Shown here: positions 33,330-44,396 of the stretch, piece by piece
Position numbering within the stretch: position 1 is the stretch's first letter
Layout of the letters: each line of letters opens with the position of its first letter
From: Rhodosporidiobolus odoratus
Lineage: Eukaryota > Basidiomycota > Microbotryomycetes > Sporidiobolales > Sporidiobolaceae
Reading direction: 5' to 3'
DNA: 64,000 nt
NCBI GenBank assembly: GCA_034387635.1
Contig: JAOANU010000016.1
Location: 372,001-436,000, forward strand
Notes under the pieces: generated by a model
Told to the model about the DNA's origin: nothing
The model's input: the letters and a program-made list of their open reading frames with translations, nothing else
The model's database searches: none
Program-made: the position numbers and the translations under genes

Positions 33330-35528
33330 CTACAAGCTCCTTTCCTCTGCCCATGCCTGCGGCGTCGTTCCCATGCTCCTCGCCGTCCTCCAGCCAATCC
33401 GACAGTGCTGCCTGGCAAGACTCCGCAGGTCATGCTCAGGCTTGTGCTGGCTCGAATGGCTCGATGTTGGTCGAGGGCTGCCATATACCTCCGGAGGGCA
33501 GAGCTCGTTCCAGTCGAGCGGCGTGTACTCATTGTCTAGGGGCTCGTGGGGATCGGAAGGCGGACTGGACGAGTGCCATGAGCCGTAGTCTTCGGATTCA
33601 TTGGAGAAGAGCTCGGGGAAGGCCTCGGGTTGACCGAGGGTGCGGGAGGAAGGAGCTGGAGATGTCGACGGATGCGGGTGCAGCTGGGAGAGAGACTGGT
33701 GGACCGGAGGCGGGGCGTGTATCGTGGCGAAGCTGGCAGGTGAGGGCTGTCGGTGTAACTCGAGGTCGTGCGGTGCAACATATTGAGGGGGTTGTCGAAG
33801 CTGTCTAAAGGTTTGTTCGAGGTCCCGCCACATGCCATCGAGAGGCTGCGGAGGAGAGTCACCGGTCATCGTAATCGAACCAGACTGTGACAGCGTAAAC
33901 TAACAGGGGAGGTACGCACAAATTTCGCGATGGATTCGAAGATCCGACCAGGACCGGGCTACGAGGGGAAAAAGCTGAGCGCTAGTTGACGGGGATACAA
34001 CGGAGGGCTTACTGCTTGACCCGTTTCATATTTAGGGAGTTGGAGCGCAAAAGCCTGCAGCTCACGCAGGAGTTGGAGCTGATCTTCAGGCGATAAGCTA
34101 TACCAAGCCTCACGATCAGGCAACCGCCGTGCAAATAGCTCCCTCCACAGGCGGACCTGTAATTCAGGAAGGTGTCGGCAAGAGAACGCAATGTCGATGT
34201 CCCGAAGGGCGCAATGGAGGTCGCCAATTGGTCTTGGTTGTAGAGGGTAGAGTCGTGGTGCAGCGGGCTTGTTCGGGTAGTTCTCGAATGGAAAAGCTCG
34301 GCATGCGCCTGTAAAGTTGGCAGGCTGCACCAGAACGAATCTTAGCCAGTGTAGGGAGGTACACATGTACTCAAAGCTTACAGGAGAGTATGTGCCGCGC
34401 AAGATGTGGTCGACGTTGATCTGCCAGCGGATAAATCAGCGAAGGCACCATGCACGACGGGAGAGTCACGCACGCGTTCTCCACTATACAAGACCCAAAC
34501 AAACGTGTTGTACAAGTTTCGAGAAATCCGTCGCCGTTCACGTCCCGACTTCTGCACTTCCCACCACTTTTCCTGACAATCTCTACCCAGCTTCCGCAAT
34601 TGTGCAGCGGAATCTCGATTATCCCGCTGATCCTGCTTCTCCAGCAGCCATGCAAGGGCACGACAGCCACCGCACAAAGCCCGCGACGAGTACTGTTGGC
34701 TGAGGGGAATAAGAGGAAACGCCTCGTTGAGTGCGTCACGCTGGTAGTAAGCAAAGAGAGCCGGTTCGGCAAGAGGGAGCAGTCGACGAGGCGGGCGGGG
34801 CGATTCGTTGGGGTGGCCCTCGAAGGGAGCAAATTTCGTTTGCTGATTGATGGCGAAAACCTGACGCTGTGTAGGATGACATGAGCACGCACTCTCGGAC
34901 TGCAGTCACCTTTGAGCAAGGGGTACGATTGGGCTGCGCCAGAAGATGCCGAAGCCGCACCAGGGCAAGGAAAAACAGATAAACAGAACTTACCTCGAAC
35001 CATGCGACAAGCCCAATATCGGGGTACTGCTACCGAGACAACCGGGTGTCAATATTAACCTCTTCTTACCGATATAATTGTAAGCGATGTATGGCTCACC
35101 AGTTCTGTCCCCTCTCCCAGCCTCATCTCCCGACCGCATCGCTCGAGGTCTCGCAAGATATGCTCCTTTAGCCATGAAGGGATACGTTCCCACCTCACTT
35201 CCGGAATGCAGTGCATGATTCGGTTCTTTGCGTCGTTCAATTTCGAATCCGCCAGATGTAGCCGCCGACATGGTGGAATGGTGTCTTCATTGTAAGCGAC
35301 GTCGACAACGTGCTGCAGCTTCGAGTAAGGGACCCAGGATCGGATGAAGTCGGTCATTAGCAACGCTGAGAAGCAGAACGAGTCAGAAAGAAGCAGAGAA
35401 GTCGGAGCCGAAGAATTTTCGGTAAGCATTTGCTGGCGGAACGTCCACGGAGCGCGCTCGAGCGTGACGACCGAAGATCCGCCAATCGCCGTGAGCTTCG
35501 ACAAGCTGTCGAAAACGTCGACCAGCAT
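33330..35528 (-). CDS. Multi-exon protein of unknown function
   Basis: At least six exons can be chained in frame. The first contains LTDF-like MTDFIRSWVPYSKLQHVV, then YNEDTIPPCRRLHLADSKL and LKEHILRDLERCGREMRL. Next come QYPDIGLVAWFE; RQVFAINQQTKFAPFEGHP through LCGGCRALAWLLEKQDQRD and ERRRISRNLYNTFVWVLYSG; INVDHILRGTYS; and PANFTGACRAFPFENYP through RDIDIAFSCRHLPELQVRLW. The chain ends with PGPGRIFESIAKF and a Pro/Ser-rich exon (QPLDGMWRDLEQTFRQLRQP) with stop at 33330. Charged helical segments and a CxxC suggest a soluble protein; no signal peptide or membrane helix is evident. I do not recognise the family. The start is uncertain: ATG 35528 is in frame, but a strong acceptor-like CTTCTCAG near 35370 could mean that the real first exon lies elsewhere. 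It is not a homeodomain protein, as the WFxNxR core is absent. Confidence 0.55.
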
Positions 35529-36698
35529 AGACGTGCCTTCGCAGGATGGGAGCGCTGGCAAGCGGTCGGGCGCGAAGGCGAGGCGAAAAAGCAGGTTTAG
35601 CGTGAAGATGGGTGGGTGACTAGTCTACAATCAGCTCAGCATGCCAGCTGTGGCATAGCAGCAGAAGAAGGAGGACCCTATACTGCAGGGGTATGGGATC
35701 AGCGAGGCTATTTAGCGGAGACATTGTCAATGGCGAGGAAAAGTAAGGAAGCATGCTCACCAGCAACAGTGTCTGCGTTGGCCCAATCACGCTGCGTTAT
35801 CCTTGCACCTCCCCAATTGGCGAGACTGCCCATTGCCAGCTCAACGTACCCGCCCTGACACTTCGTTGCAGCTGCCTTTGTCGCGCGTGCTTTAGCCTCT
35901 GATCACGGCATTCTCCGCGAGACGAACCGGGCCCCGAGCCGCCTCAAGCAGCACGCGCAGACGCTGGCGTGGCCAGGTACGATATGAGGCGAGGCGGAGC
36001 GCAACCCTCGCTGAGAATTCGACAGCAAGTCGTGTTGTTCTGATGTTATAGGTCGCATGGAGACTACGACGACGCCAAGGTCGATCAGTCGAGCTGTGGC
36101 CCTTGCATCGCGAGCGCTGTCAGACCAAAGGTATCGCATAGACACGGAGAATAACGAACCTTTGACCAGAATGCTTGACCGCTGTACCCCCATCGCGGAC
36201 ACTGGTTCGTCCCTCCTGCAGAATGGCCTGCCGCATCTCTATGCGATGAATCCGTGTGACTCGCCACTGGAATCTGATAGTACCATGCACTCGATGTCGG
36301 CTACGCTTGTGATGTCAAGCGGCAAGATGGCGACGAGAATTTGAAAGAAGCAGGACGCCATCACGCGAGGGGATAGCGGATCCGGGGGGAGGTGCAAAGC
36401 AACCAAAGCAGAGCCTTGAGTACCGCTAGCTGCTGGACCATCACTATAAGCGATCGATGAAGGGAGGATCAAGGTGAGCCGGCACTGCAGCACTATACAG
36501 CGAAGGAACCGAAAAAGGTACCGGCGTCTTCATCTCTCGCGGGCGAACTACGGTCGAGCAGATTAGACAAAAAGAGTGACTCTGGACACGACCTGATCGA
36601 CTCACAGCAGTAAAAGCCAGAGATGGACCGGATTGACCCCCCCCAGCCACCTCAGTCTTCGACCGTCTCCCTCTCGCTGCTCACGCAATCGCTTCACA
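35529..36698. other. Intergenic region, no gene recognised
   Basis: 1.17 kb between the unknown gene and SEC9. Short open stretches exist on both strands without coding character. No RNA gene or repeat was recognised. Confidence 0.4.
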
Positions 36699-38031
36699 AT
36701 GGGTCTATTCGGAGGCAAGAAGAAGGAAGCTATCCCTGATCTCGACGGCAACAAACCCGGTCGCTCTGGCTCTTCCAACTACGCCCCTTCTGTCGGAGGC
36801 TCCTCTATCCAGTCCGCCGCACCCTCCTACCGCACCGCTCCAGGCTACGTTCCACCCAGTCAAGGTGGATCCGGATACGGCCAACAAAGTCACTACGCCC
36901 GCCCCGGTCCCCCTCCTGGTCAGTACGGTCAACAGGGAGGCTACGGCTCAGGACAGCAACCCCCACAGCAGCAGCTCCGGCCGCCTGCTGAACCCGCTGG
37001 GGGCAAGGCAAAAGGGTCCTGGTTCGGCCGTGGCAAGGAGAAGGAGCAGGAGCAGCGTAGCGAGCTCTTCTCGGGTGCACCGCCTCCTGGTCAAGGTCAA
37101 TACGGCGGCGGCGGGTACCAGCCGCACATGCAGGGGCCAGACGGAGGCTACGGCAGTCAGCAGAAGCAGACGTTTGAGAACGGGGAAGACGAGGAGGTTG
37201 AGGGAATCAAGCAACAGATGAGGTTCGTCAAGCAGGAATCGCTCGCGTCGACCAGGAATGCCGTCAGGATTGCACGGGAGGCTGAAGAGACCGCGAGGGC
37301 TACGCTCGACAAGCTCGGCGATCAGTCTGGTGCGCTTGACCTTTTTCTGCGCCTCAGCCTACTCGTCTCTCGCTCCTTTCCCTCTTCCCGATTCTTACCT
37401 TCCTATCGTGATTCCCTCAGACCGCATCGCCAACACCGAACGCCATCTCGACCTCGCCAAGGCGCACAACGACCGTGCTGTCGACGAGACGAAGGAGCTC
37501 GAAGCCCTCAACCGTTCCATTTTCCGTCCGACTTGTACGTATCCTAGCCCTTTCTATCTCGCCGACCAACTCATATAGACCCGCGTCATATTCACAGTCA
37601 CATTCAACAAAGCCGCTAAGCGTGATCGTGAAGAACGCCGCTTGCTCGACCGCCACAACGCCGAGAAGGAGGAACGCGAACAGACCCGTCGAGAGCAGTA
37701 CGAATCCCGTCAGCGCATCGACCAAACCTTCAACCGTATGGACCGTGACGCCGAGAACTCTGCCGGTGCCAAGGCTCGCTCGAAAGCTCGCGGTGCTGAG
37801 CGCGGGAGGTATCAGTTTGAGGCGACGGCGAGTGATGATGAGGTGGAGGATGAGATTGATGGAAACCTTGACGAGTTGAGCGGACTTGCGGGCCGTCTCA
37901 AGATGCTTTCGACGACGATGGGACAGGAGGTCGACCAGCAGAACCAGAAACTCGGCAAGCTGGGCGGCAAGGTCGATGTGCTCGACAACAATGTCGTCAA
38001 GTCCACTCAGCGCCTGGCGCGTGTCAAGTGA
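36699..38031 (+). CDS. SEC9: Sec9-like SNAP-25-family t-SNARE
   Basis: Three exons encode a SNAP-25 homologue that supplies two Q-SNARE helices for exocytic fusion at the plasma membrane. ATG 36699 starts MGLFGGKKKEAIPDLDGN. A Gly/Gln/Pro/Tyr-rich N-terminal region of ~150 residues follows, as in other fungal Sec9 proteins. The Qb helix begins VEGIKQQMRFVKQESLASTR and runs across the first intron (LDKLGDQSDRIANTERHLDL). A charged linker (FTFNKAAKRDREERRLL) leads to the Qc helix, DEVEDEIDGNLDELSGLAGR through MGQEVDQQNQKLGKLGGKVD. Its zero-layer Gln lies in EVDQQNQ. The protein ends TQRLARVK without a membrane anchor, as expected for this class. Both splice junctions are phase-consistent and inside conserved segments. 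Confidence 0.93.
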
Positions 38032-38366
38032 GCCTGTGTGTGTCACTCGACGATACCCTCTCTCCTCGTCTGTTCTTGGTGTAAGACTCGCTGTTATCTC
38101 CCTCCCACTCTTGGGTATTCTTGTCGTCCTCCGTAGTATCTGCTTTTTCGCTGTGCAGCCTTGCAAGGCCGGCCTTCCTACCGACCCTAGTGTGCTTGCA
38201 CATGGCGCGAACGAGGCGTCCCGTCGGCGCTGAGGATAGAACTCTACCCGAGGCGGCTTAACCTGCTGAGAGGGCAAACCAGCGGACGAAAGGCTAAACT
38301 TGGTACTAATTACTGTCTGTCTACGTACTGTCGCAAAGCGACACCGCACTTATCCGTGCATACAGC

Positions 38367-39401
38367 TCACAACTGCAGACGGGCCAGAAATAAGCCAGGG
38401 CATGCCTCGGGGGAGAGAAAGGCGGAAGAACGCACAGTCGGGAAATCCATGTCGATGTCTGCGATGTCGCCACGGCCCTCGTAGATCTGAAGGGACGGAA
38501 AGAGAAAAGAAGTCAGCGGATACCGCGACAAAGAGAGTAGGGACACGATAGGATATGGTCAAATGCGACCACGGCGGAAGGGAAGGAGAAGCAAAGTAGA
38601 GGATGAGGAAAAGCGTCGGGCTGGCAGCAGGGGGTAGCATCTGCATAGTGAACGAGAAGGAGCTCACCTTGTCGATAGTCGCCTGCTCTGGCAGAGGGTG
38701 CATGGCCTTGGGCGAGGGATCCACCTTCGCGAGCTCCCTCTATTCCTCCAGCTTCTCCGTCTTGTAACCTTTGGCCTTGTCCATGTATTCCCAGTGTCCT
38801 TTGCTGAAGAACATGCTGGTAGTGACACGCTTCTCCGGAATGTCGAGGCAGATGGTAACGACCGTGCCAGTTTCTTCGACCCAACTGATTTGCCAGAGTT
38901 GGGGTCGGACTCGTTGGTAGTAGACCGTCTGGAAGTTATTGCGTCCATCAAGGGGTCCATGGACGATTCGGTAGCATTTACGCTCATGGTTCTTAACCCA
39001 GAACTCGTATTTCTGCGACAAAGGAAATATGGGGAGAAGAGAAATGAATGCGAACAATCAGAAAAAGACTTATCAGCTGCGGACTGACCAGGAAGAGGAC
39101 CTTACGTACCCATCTTGAAGTAGTCGATGGCAGGTCGGGAGACCATGCCCGGAAGCATTACGAGTTGACGATCGCGAGAGAAAAGGGAAAAAGCCCCGAA
39201 TGAGAAGGTCGAAGAAGGTCAACATCGCCTAGCTGCCTGCCCGCAAGACGATCCGAAGACGCACCCGTTGCCGTAAGTATCTAGTGGCGTCTATGCGTCA
39301 GTACTCCCGCTCGAAAAGCGGAGATGAACGACGTACATTCGAAGTGCTTGTTCAACAACTCCTCGAAGTGGGGCGGGACGGGACGTTCTTCGGACGGCAT
39401 G
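38367..39401 (-). pseudogene. Phenolic acid decarboxylase-like gene with an in-frame stop
   Basis: ATG 39401 starts MPSEERPVPPHFEELLNKHF. An intron joined at ATACTTACGG gives FEYTYGNG, and the main exon (from 39012) reads KYEFWVKNHERKCYRIVHGP. LWQISWVEETGTVVTICLDI and FFSKGHWEYMDKAKGY follow. This matches the beta-barrel core of phenolic (ferulic/p-coumaric) acid decarboxylases, cofactor-free enzymes that detoxify hydroxycinnamic acids. The frame then hits a TAG at 38742-38740, after which the same frame continues with coding character (RELAKVDPSPKAMHPLPEQA). After an intron, IYEGRGDIADIDMDFPT and a final TGA near 38367 follow. The exon content between FEYTYGNG and KYEFW is not settled. Either the gene carries one nonsense mutation or the enzyme is genuinely shorter. 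The post-stop homology-like sequence favours a recent pseudogene or a sequencing error. Confidence 0.65.
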
Positions 39402-39844
39402 GCTGGATGCTAGTGTTTCAGTGGTATGTGAATCGAAAAAGAGTGGTAAGGAGGAAAGCAAGAAGACGATGGAGGTGTTTGCGCCGCGGCAGGTTCGGGC
39501 GAGAAACAAAACCCTGTCTGATCTTCGCACCCGCATGGACGACGGCAGCTTGTTGACATTCAGCAGCACAAAAAGCCGGCGCTGCGCGCACCGATACGGC
39601 ACTGTCCTAGAACTGCTCGTCTGAGGGGGAGAAGACGACGGTACAGTAGAAAATGGGAATGCGAGGCAGCCGAAGAAAAGAGCGGTCTTGCTACATCATG
39701 TGCAGCGCAATGAAGGAAAGGGCAAGAAAAGCAGAGCCGCCTGGTCCTCCCCGAGGCGCTTGAGCCGACCGCCAATTGCTGCAAGAAGAGGAACGCACAG
39801 AGAGAGACGGTGAACACTGCAGGTTACACATCTTCGTTCTCCGC
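39402..39844. other. Intergenic region, no gene seen
   Basis: 3' flank of the mitochondrial uL4 gene and promoter side of the decarboxylase-like gene. Nothing assignable was seen. Confidence 0.4.
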
Positions 39845-40969
39845 TCATGCTCTCGGCTCCGCCTCCTGCTGTGCCTTCAAAGCCTCCGCTGCCGCGAGAT
39901 CTCCTGCTTCTTCAGCAAAGTCGAACTCTTCCTCTTCATCCTCCCATGCCAGCTCGTCCTCGACCCACGGTCCGTACGGGTCCACCCGTTCTACCACCTC
40001 ATCCACGGCGTCCAGCTCGAGTATAACCTTCCTCCGCTTGACAATGTCCCACACCGTCATGTCTTTGACGTCCGAAACGAGAGCAACCTCCGGCAGGTTG
40101 CCCGCCGCAAGCTCGAAAGCCGCCCGGGATTGCTCCTCCGAGAAAACCGAGGTGACGAAGAGCGCGTCCGTCCATCCTCGACTCGCCAGCTTCTGCCTAA
40201 GCACTCGAGTGAGCGGCGCCTCCAAGCCAAGCCTGTCTACAACGGCGAGGTTCCCCGCGCGCCACTTTTCGCTCAGGGCAACCCGGAGACCTAATTGCTC
40301 CTCCTTCCGGTTGATCTTGCGCGCCCATCCCTCTGGTCCTTTCGGGCGAGGTCCGAATGCTCGACCACCACCCTTGAGCATGGGACTACCACGGTCACCG
40401 AGACGAGCGCGACCGGTACCCTTTTGAGGGCGGATTTTCTTGCCGGAGAAGCGGACTTCGGCGCGGTTCTTGGTCGAGGCGGTACCGGCGCGGAGGGAGG
40501 ACAGGTGAGCGGTGACGATCTTGTGCAGGAGGGTGGGGCGGGAAGGGACGTTGAAGAGGGGAGCGGGAAGCGGGACGATCATGCGCTCGCTCGAAGCGGC
40601 TGGAGAGGGGGCGTCGGCCTGAGAGTAGAAGGAGAGGAGGGGGACATGAACGAAGGCATCGTCTACAGATGGTCGAGCTGCACGAGAGACTTAGCTACTT
40701 GCGGGAGGGAAGACCAGGGAGAATGAAGGCGTACTTGACGGCGGCAGCGGTGCGAGTCGAGCTGGGGTGGCCTGTTCAGTGAGGGGCGCTATCGGCGTTG
40801 TAGACTCCACTGACGAGATAGGTGAATCGACAGCGGTAGCGAGAGCGCGTGAAGTCGAGGCGAAAGAGGACGGCTACAAAAAAACGACGATGTCAGCAAG
40901 ACACTCGGGTGGGACAGATCAATCAAAGCGTACCTTGAACGCTCGTAGTGTTGCTGCTAGCAGGCTCAT
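39845..40969 (-). CDS. YML6: Mitochondrial large-subunit ribosomal protein uL4m
   Basis: Three exons. ATG 40969 gives MSLLAATLRAFKPSSFASTS, an import-type leader. Exon 2 runs to ARLAPLPPS, and exon 3 starts STRPSVDDAFVHVPLLSFYS. The conserved uL4 core follows: LFNVPSRPTLLHKIVTAHLS, GTASTKNRAEVRFSGKKIRP, QKGTGRARLGDRGSPMLKGG and GRAFGPRPKGPEGWARKINR. Then comes the Rossmann-like C-lobe with LAVVDRLGLEAP, WTDALFVTSV and KDMTVWDIVKRRKVI. The acidic C-terminal extension (EEEEFDFAEEAGDLAAAEAL) to a TGA at 39845 is longer than in bacteria. The protein is a structural part of the mitoribosome whose loop lines the exit tunnel. In yeast the uL4m gene is YML6. This one lies divergent to MATH/BTB copy C. 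Confidence 0.92.
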
Positions 40970-41208
40970 CCTGTTGAATGGTGAGAATGGTGAAGCCAAG
41001 CTGTTTGTCCTCCTCCGGCATGTCCTCGCCTTTGATCAGCTTGTAGCCTTCACTTCACCTACTAGACTACCTGCGGCTAAGCCATTGTCGCGCATCGTGT
41101 ACGCAGCTATCTGCCCCGAGTGAGACTACGCAATATCACCGGTTCGCTACTTTCCCTTTCAAGTCCCCTCCTCGCTAATCTACATTGTGTGTGCGCATCA
41201 GGCCAAGT

Positions 41209-42220
41209 ATGCAGCCTTATATCGTACGAGGCGTTCAAGGCAATGACTCGTTTCGTCACGAGTGTAAGGTGGACCTCTACTTCGCCATTGACTTTCCTCA
41301 GTTAATGGTTACCGAGTCGATTGATCTCCCCCTCGGACGGTTCTGGCTCTGTGTCGTGCGGGAAGACAGCAGTGTCCGTTTGAGCATCGATCACGGGCAT
41401 CACCCGCCTGGAAGCCTCGCTCGCGATGCCCAGAGGGTCTTCTCCCTGAGAAAACCACATCGCAAGGGATGCTGCTCGCGGACCGTACCCCGGCGTCGAT
41501 CCCGCCACGGGTCAGGTATACGTCGGCGACCACATCGCCGTGTATCCTCGTGACTGGACCGCGGTGTCGGTAGCTTCGCGTGGCAAATATGCGCCTCATA
41601 CGCATCGCGCATACCGCTTGATCATCGAGCTGGAACAGCCCCCCCCGCCTGACGCTCCTCAAAGTCCTCCTCCTGGCCTTGCAAAACAACTTGCACAGCG
41701 CATGTCCAGTTCGTTGTCCTTCAGCTTCTTTCCTTGAACTGGACCTAATGCTCACTCTCCCTGACGCTGTTCCCAGTCCTGTACCTCGAGCAACTCCTGC
41801 ACAACCTCAGCGTTTTCTTCCCGAATGCGCATGACAAGGGCGCCGAGCTCTGGCTCAGCGCGAAGCTTGCTTTTAACGACTCGCCTTACATGAAGGAGCT
41901 CCTCTTCCGACTTTGTGGAAGCCCTCCCGTATAGTCGCAAGCGTCCTCGCCGAGCCAAAACACCTTCCAGTCGAAATCGTCGAAGAGCGCAAGCCTGACC
42001 TCAACGATGATGGCGACGACTCCGATCACGAAACTGATGATTTCTTCTTCGCTCAATCCCCGCCCAAGCTCTCTTCCTCCCGTGAAGGCGATGACGTCAG
42101 TTATAAGGAGATCAAGGTCACGCACACCGCCTTTTCGACCTATCGCGCTTTCATTGTTTTCCATCTGACGGGCTACATCGCCTTTACTCTATCTTCGCTT
42201 GAAGATTGGAAAAACGCTTG
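41209..42220 (+). pseudogene. MATH/BTB-like family, copy C (truncated, frameshifted)
   Basis: ATG 41209 starts MQPYIVRGVQGNDSFRHECK and a MATH-like domain (FWLCVVREDSSVRLSI). The frame changes near 41480-41520, then YPRDWTAVSVASRGKYAPHT and HRAYRLIIELEQ resume to LAQRMSS, where the family's phase-1 donor occurs. Exon 2 shows LEQLLHNLSVFFPNAHDKGA, ELWLSAKLAFNDSPYMKELL, then a frame change, RKRPRRA, the acidic insert DDGDDSDHETDDFFFAQSPP and AFSTYRAFIVFHLTGYIAFT. The homology stops abruptly near 42200, so the C-terminal third present in copy D is missing. Copy C lies head-to-tail with copy D, about 770 bp upstream, and shares more wording with D than with the others, which suggests a tandem duplicate. 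Confidence 0.75.
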
Positions 42221-42989
42221 AACAGTCAAAGACATGGCATGCAATGCATCGTATCGACTACTGTACCGCTGTGCGAGACGCCCTGTTCCCGCACTGTCCC
42301 AGTATCACGGGATCAGACGGAAGGTACATTCTCGTCCGAGTCGGAACACCTTTTGCGCTCTCTTGACGCTAGCTCACCCGGCAGCTTTCCTTGCTCTGAT
42401 ATGGCGACTCGACCCGTGCTGGACGGTACAGTGCCATGCCTCACTACGAAGCAGGCGCGTTGTCAGCTGTGAAGCGACTTCACTGGTTGAGAAAGCGGCG
42501 CGAGGAGATAAGAGCGAAGGTAGCGAAGCTTAGCTTAGAAAGACGACAGCCACCTGTGATAGGTATTTCAGGCGGGATTCCGGGGCCTCGGACGCGTTTT
42601 CTAGTAGTTGAGGAGGGCAGTCCATCCCGAAAGACGAAATCCAATTCTGTGCTCTTCCTCCTCTCACAAGCACGTCGTATCGCTCTTAGACCAAGCTATT
42701 TCGGTTCAGCTACCACCAGCCATCCACTTGCGCCGGTACGTACGCTCCCTTGCCTGCGACTCGCCCCGTTCGACCTCGTCGCGATTCAGCGTGATTATAC
42801 CAGTCCGCCTTCGCACGCGCCTTGGACCCTCCAAGATCACCTTGGCGGGTACGCCTGTCCGTTATGTCGTCCATAATGCTGGGAATCGTGCGGGACCTGA
42901 CGCGCTTGAGGCCACTGATGAATTCAGTCGAGTTCTGACACGCATTCCACCTCATACTTCAGCCCTTAGTCTCCCCTCGCGACTCCGTC
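42221..42989. other. Spacer between MATH/BTB copies C and D
   Basis: It must contain the promoter of copy D. Open stretches are present, but I could not match them to any part of the family or to another gene. Confidence 0.4.
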
Positions 42990-44396
42990 ATGCCCAGCAA
43001 CTTGATCAAAGCTTTCAGGAATTCCAACTCGTTCCGCTTCGACTGGACGTTCGATCTCGACGTCGCAATCTTTCGCAAAGACCTCCTAGTCGAAGCCGAA
43101 GTCAATTTGCCCGTAGGGCAATGGGTCCTGCAAGTGAGCCGAGATGGCGATGGCGAGTCAATTCACTTCACTCTGTTTCACGACAACACCACCATCGGGT
43201 CGATCTCGAAGCGTCTCGTGCGGACTTACGCCCTCTACTGGCTCGCCAGCAACGGAGAACAGCACCTGATTGACAAGGACAAGTTTGAGTCACCTTTCCC
43301 CGAGGAGGACGCAACGACGCATGCTGTTTGCGCAGGGGAAGGATTAGATGTCTCGTCCGCTAGGATAGGATCGATTGCTATGGCGTCTGGTGGAGACTTC
43401 GACCCCAGAAAGCATCGAGCATACCGCTTCGACATCCGATTCGAGCAGCGCTACCCTGCAGCCGCCAAGAGTGTCCTGGACAAGCAGTCGAGACAACTGG
43501 CGCAGCGTCTGGCCCGTAAGCCTTATCCCGCTGATCTCAGAGCGGTCTCATCCTGATTAAACACTTTCTTCCTTGCAATTCCTGTAGACCTCAACCTCAA
43601 GCAGATCTCGAACGATCTGCGCCTCTTCTTCCCCAAAGTTGGCGAAAACGGCGCTGAGCTCTGGATGAGCGCTTACCTCGCCTTCAACAACTCGCCGTAC
43701 CTCAAAGACCTCCTCGCGTCCGACTTTGTCGAGGCACTCCCTCGTAGCCGCAAGCGCCCTCGCAAGGCCCGCTCCCCCTCCGTCCAGATTGTCGAGGATC
43801 AGAAGCCTAACTTGAAGGAGTCGGACGATTCTGACGACGAAACGGATTCTTTCCTCTTCCTGAATCACCCGCCTTCCACGCCCTCTCCTTCTGAGACCGA
43901 TGAAGTCCTGTTTCAAGAGTTGATCGTCAACTACGCGGCCTTCTCGACCTATCGCGCTGCCCTCGTCTTCCTCGAGACGGGCTACATCGCTTTTACCCCT
44001 CTTTCTTCTTCTTTCCCCTCGTTCCCAAACTGCGCCGAAGATCGCGAAGCCTACCTTGCGACCAGATATGTAGAGAACCCGTCCCTACCACTTCCTGTCT
44101 CGCCCAAATCAACCTACCGCCTCGCGCACCTCCTTCAGCTCGAAGAACTTCAGAAGAAAAGCCTTGAAGCCTTCACCAAATCTCTCACTGTCGGCGGAGC
44201 CCCTTACGAGCTCTTCAGCGATACTTCGGTCGCTTACGACAAGATCCGCCGCATTGTTCTCCAGTATTGCAAGAAGAACTGGGCTGTGAGCAAGGTCAGC
44301 AATGGGTGGAAGGAGATGATGGAGAAGCATAAGAGGAACGAGATGCCGCAGTGTGGAGCTGTATTTGCTGAGTTGCTCGAGATGGTGGGCATGTGA
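42990..44396 (+). CDS. MATH/BTB-like protein, copy D (the only apparently intact member)
   Basis: Two exons (42990-43515, 43588-44396) join at a phase-1 intron to give 444 residues. Exon 1 is a MATH-like beta sandwich: SFRFDWTFDLDVAIFRKDLL, GQWVLQVSRDGDGESIHFTL, HRAYRFDIRFEQ. Exon 2 begins LNLKQISNDLRLFFPKVGEN and carries a BTB-like segment (ELWMSAYLAFNNSPYLKDLL, ASDFVEALP) and a basic patch (RSRKRPRKARSPS). An acidic insert follows (ESDDSDDETDSFLFLNHPP), then AAFSTYRAALVFLETGYIAF and STYRLAHLLQLEELQKKSLE helices. The final part is ELFSDTSVAYDKIRRIVLQY and KRNEMPQCGAVFAELLEMVG. MATH-BTB proteins usually act as substrate adaptors for Cul3 ubiquitin ligases. Assignment to that role is inference; both domains are divergent. 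The acidic insert sits between the BTB helix and the following strand, and the adjacent basic patch could be a nuclear signal. Confidence 0.75.

Noticed and set aside
33330..35528. Possible homeodomain mating-type gene
   Set aside because: No WFxNxR recognition helix or other homeodomain residues. The helix-rich look alone is not evidence.
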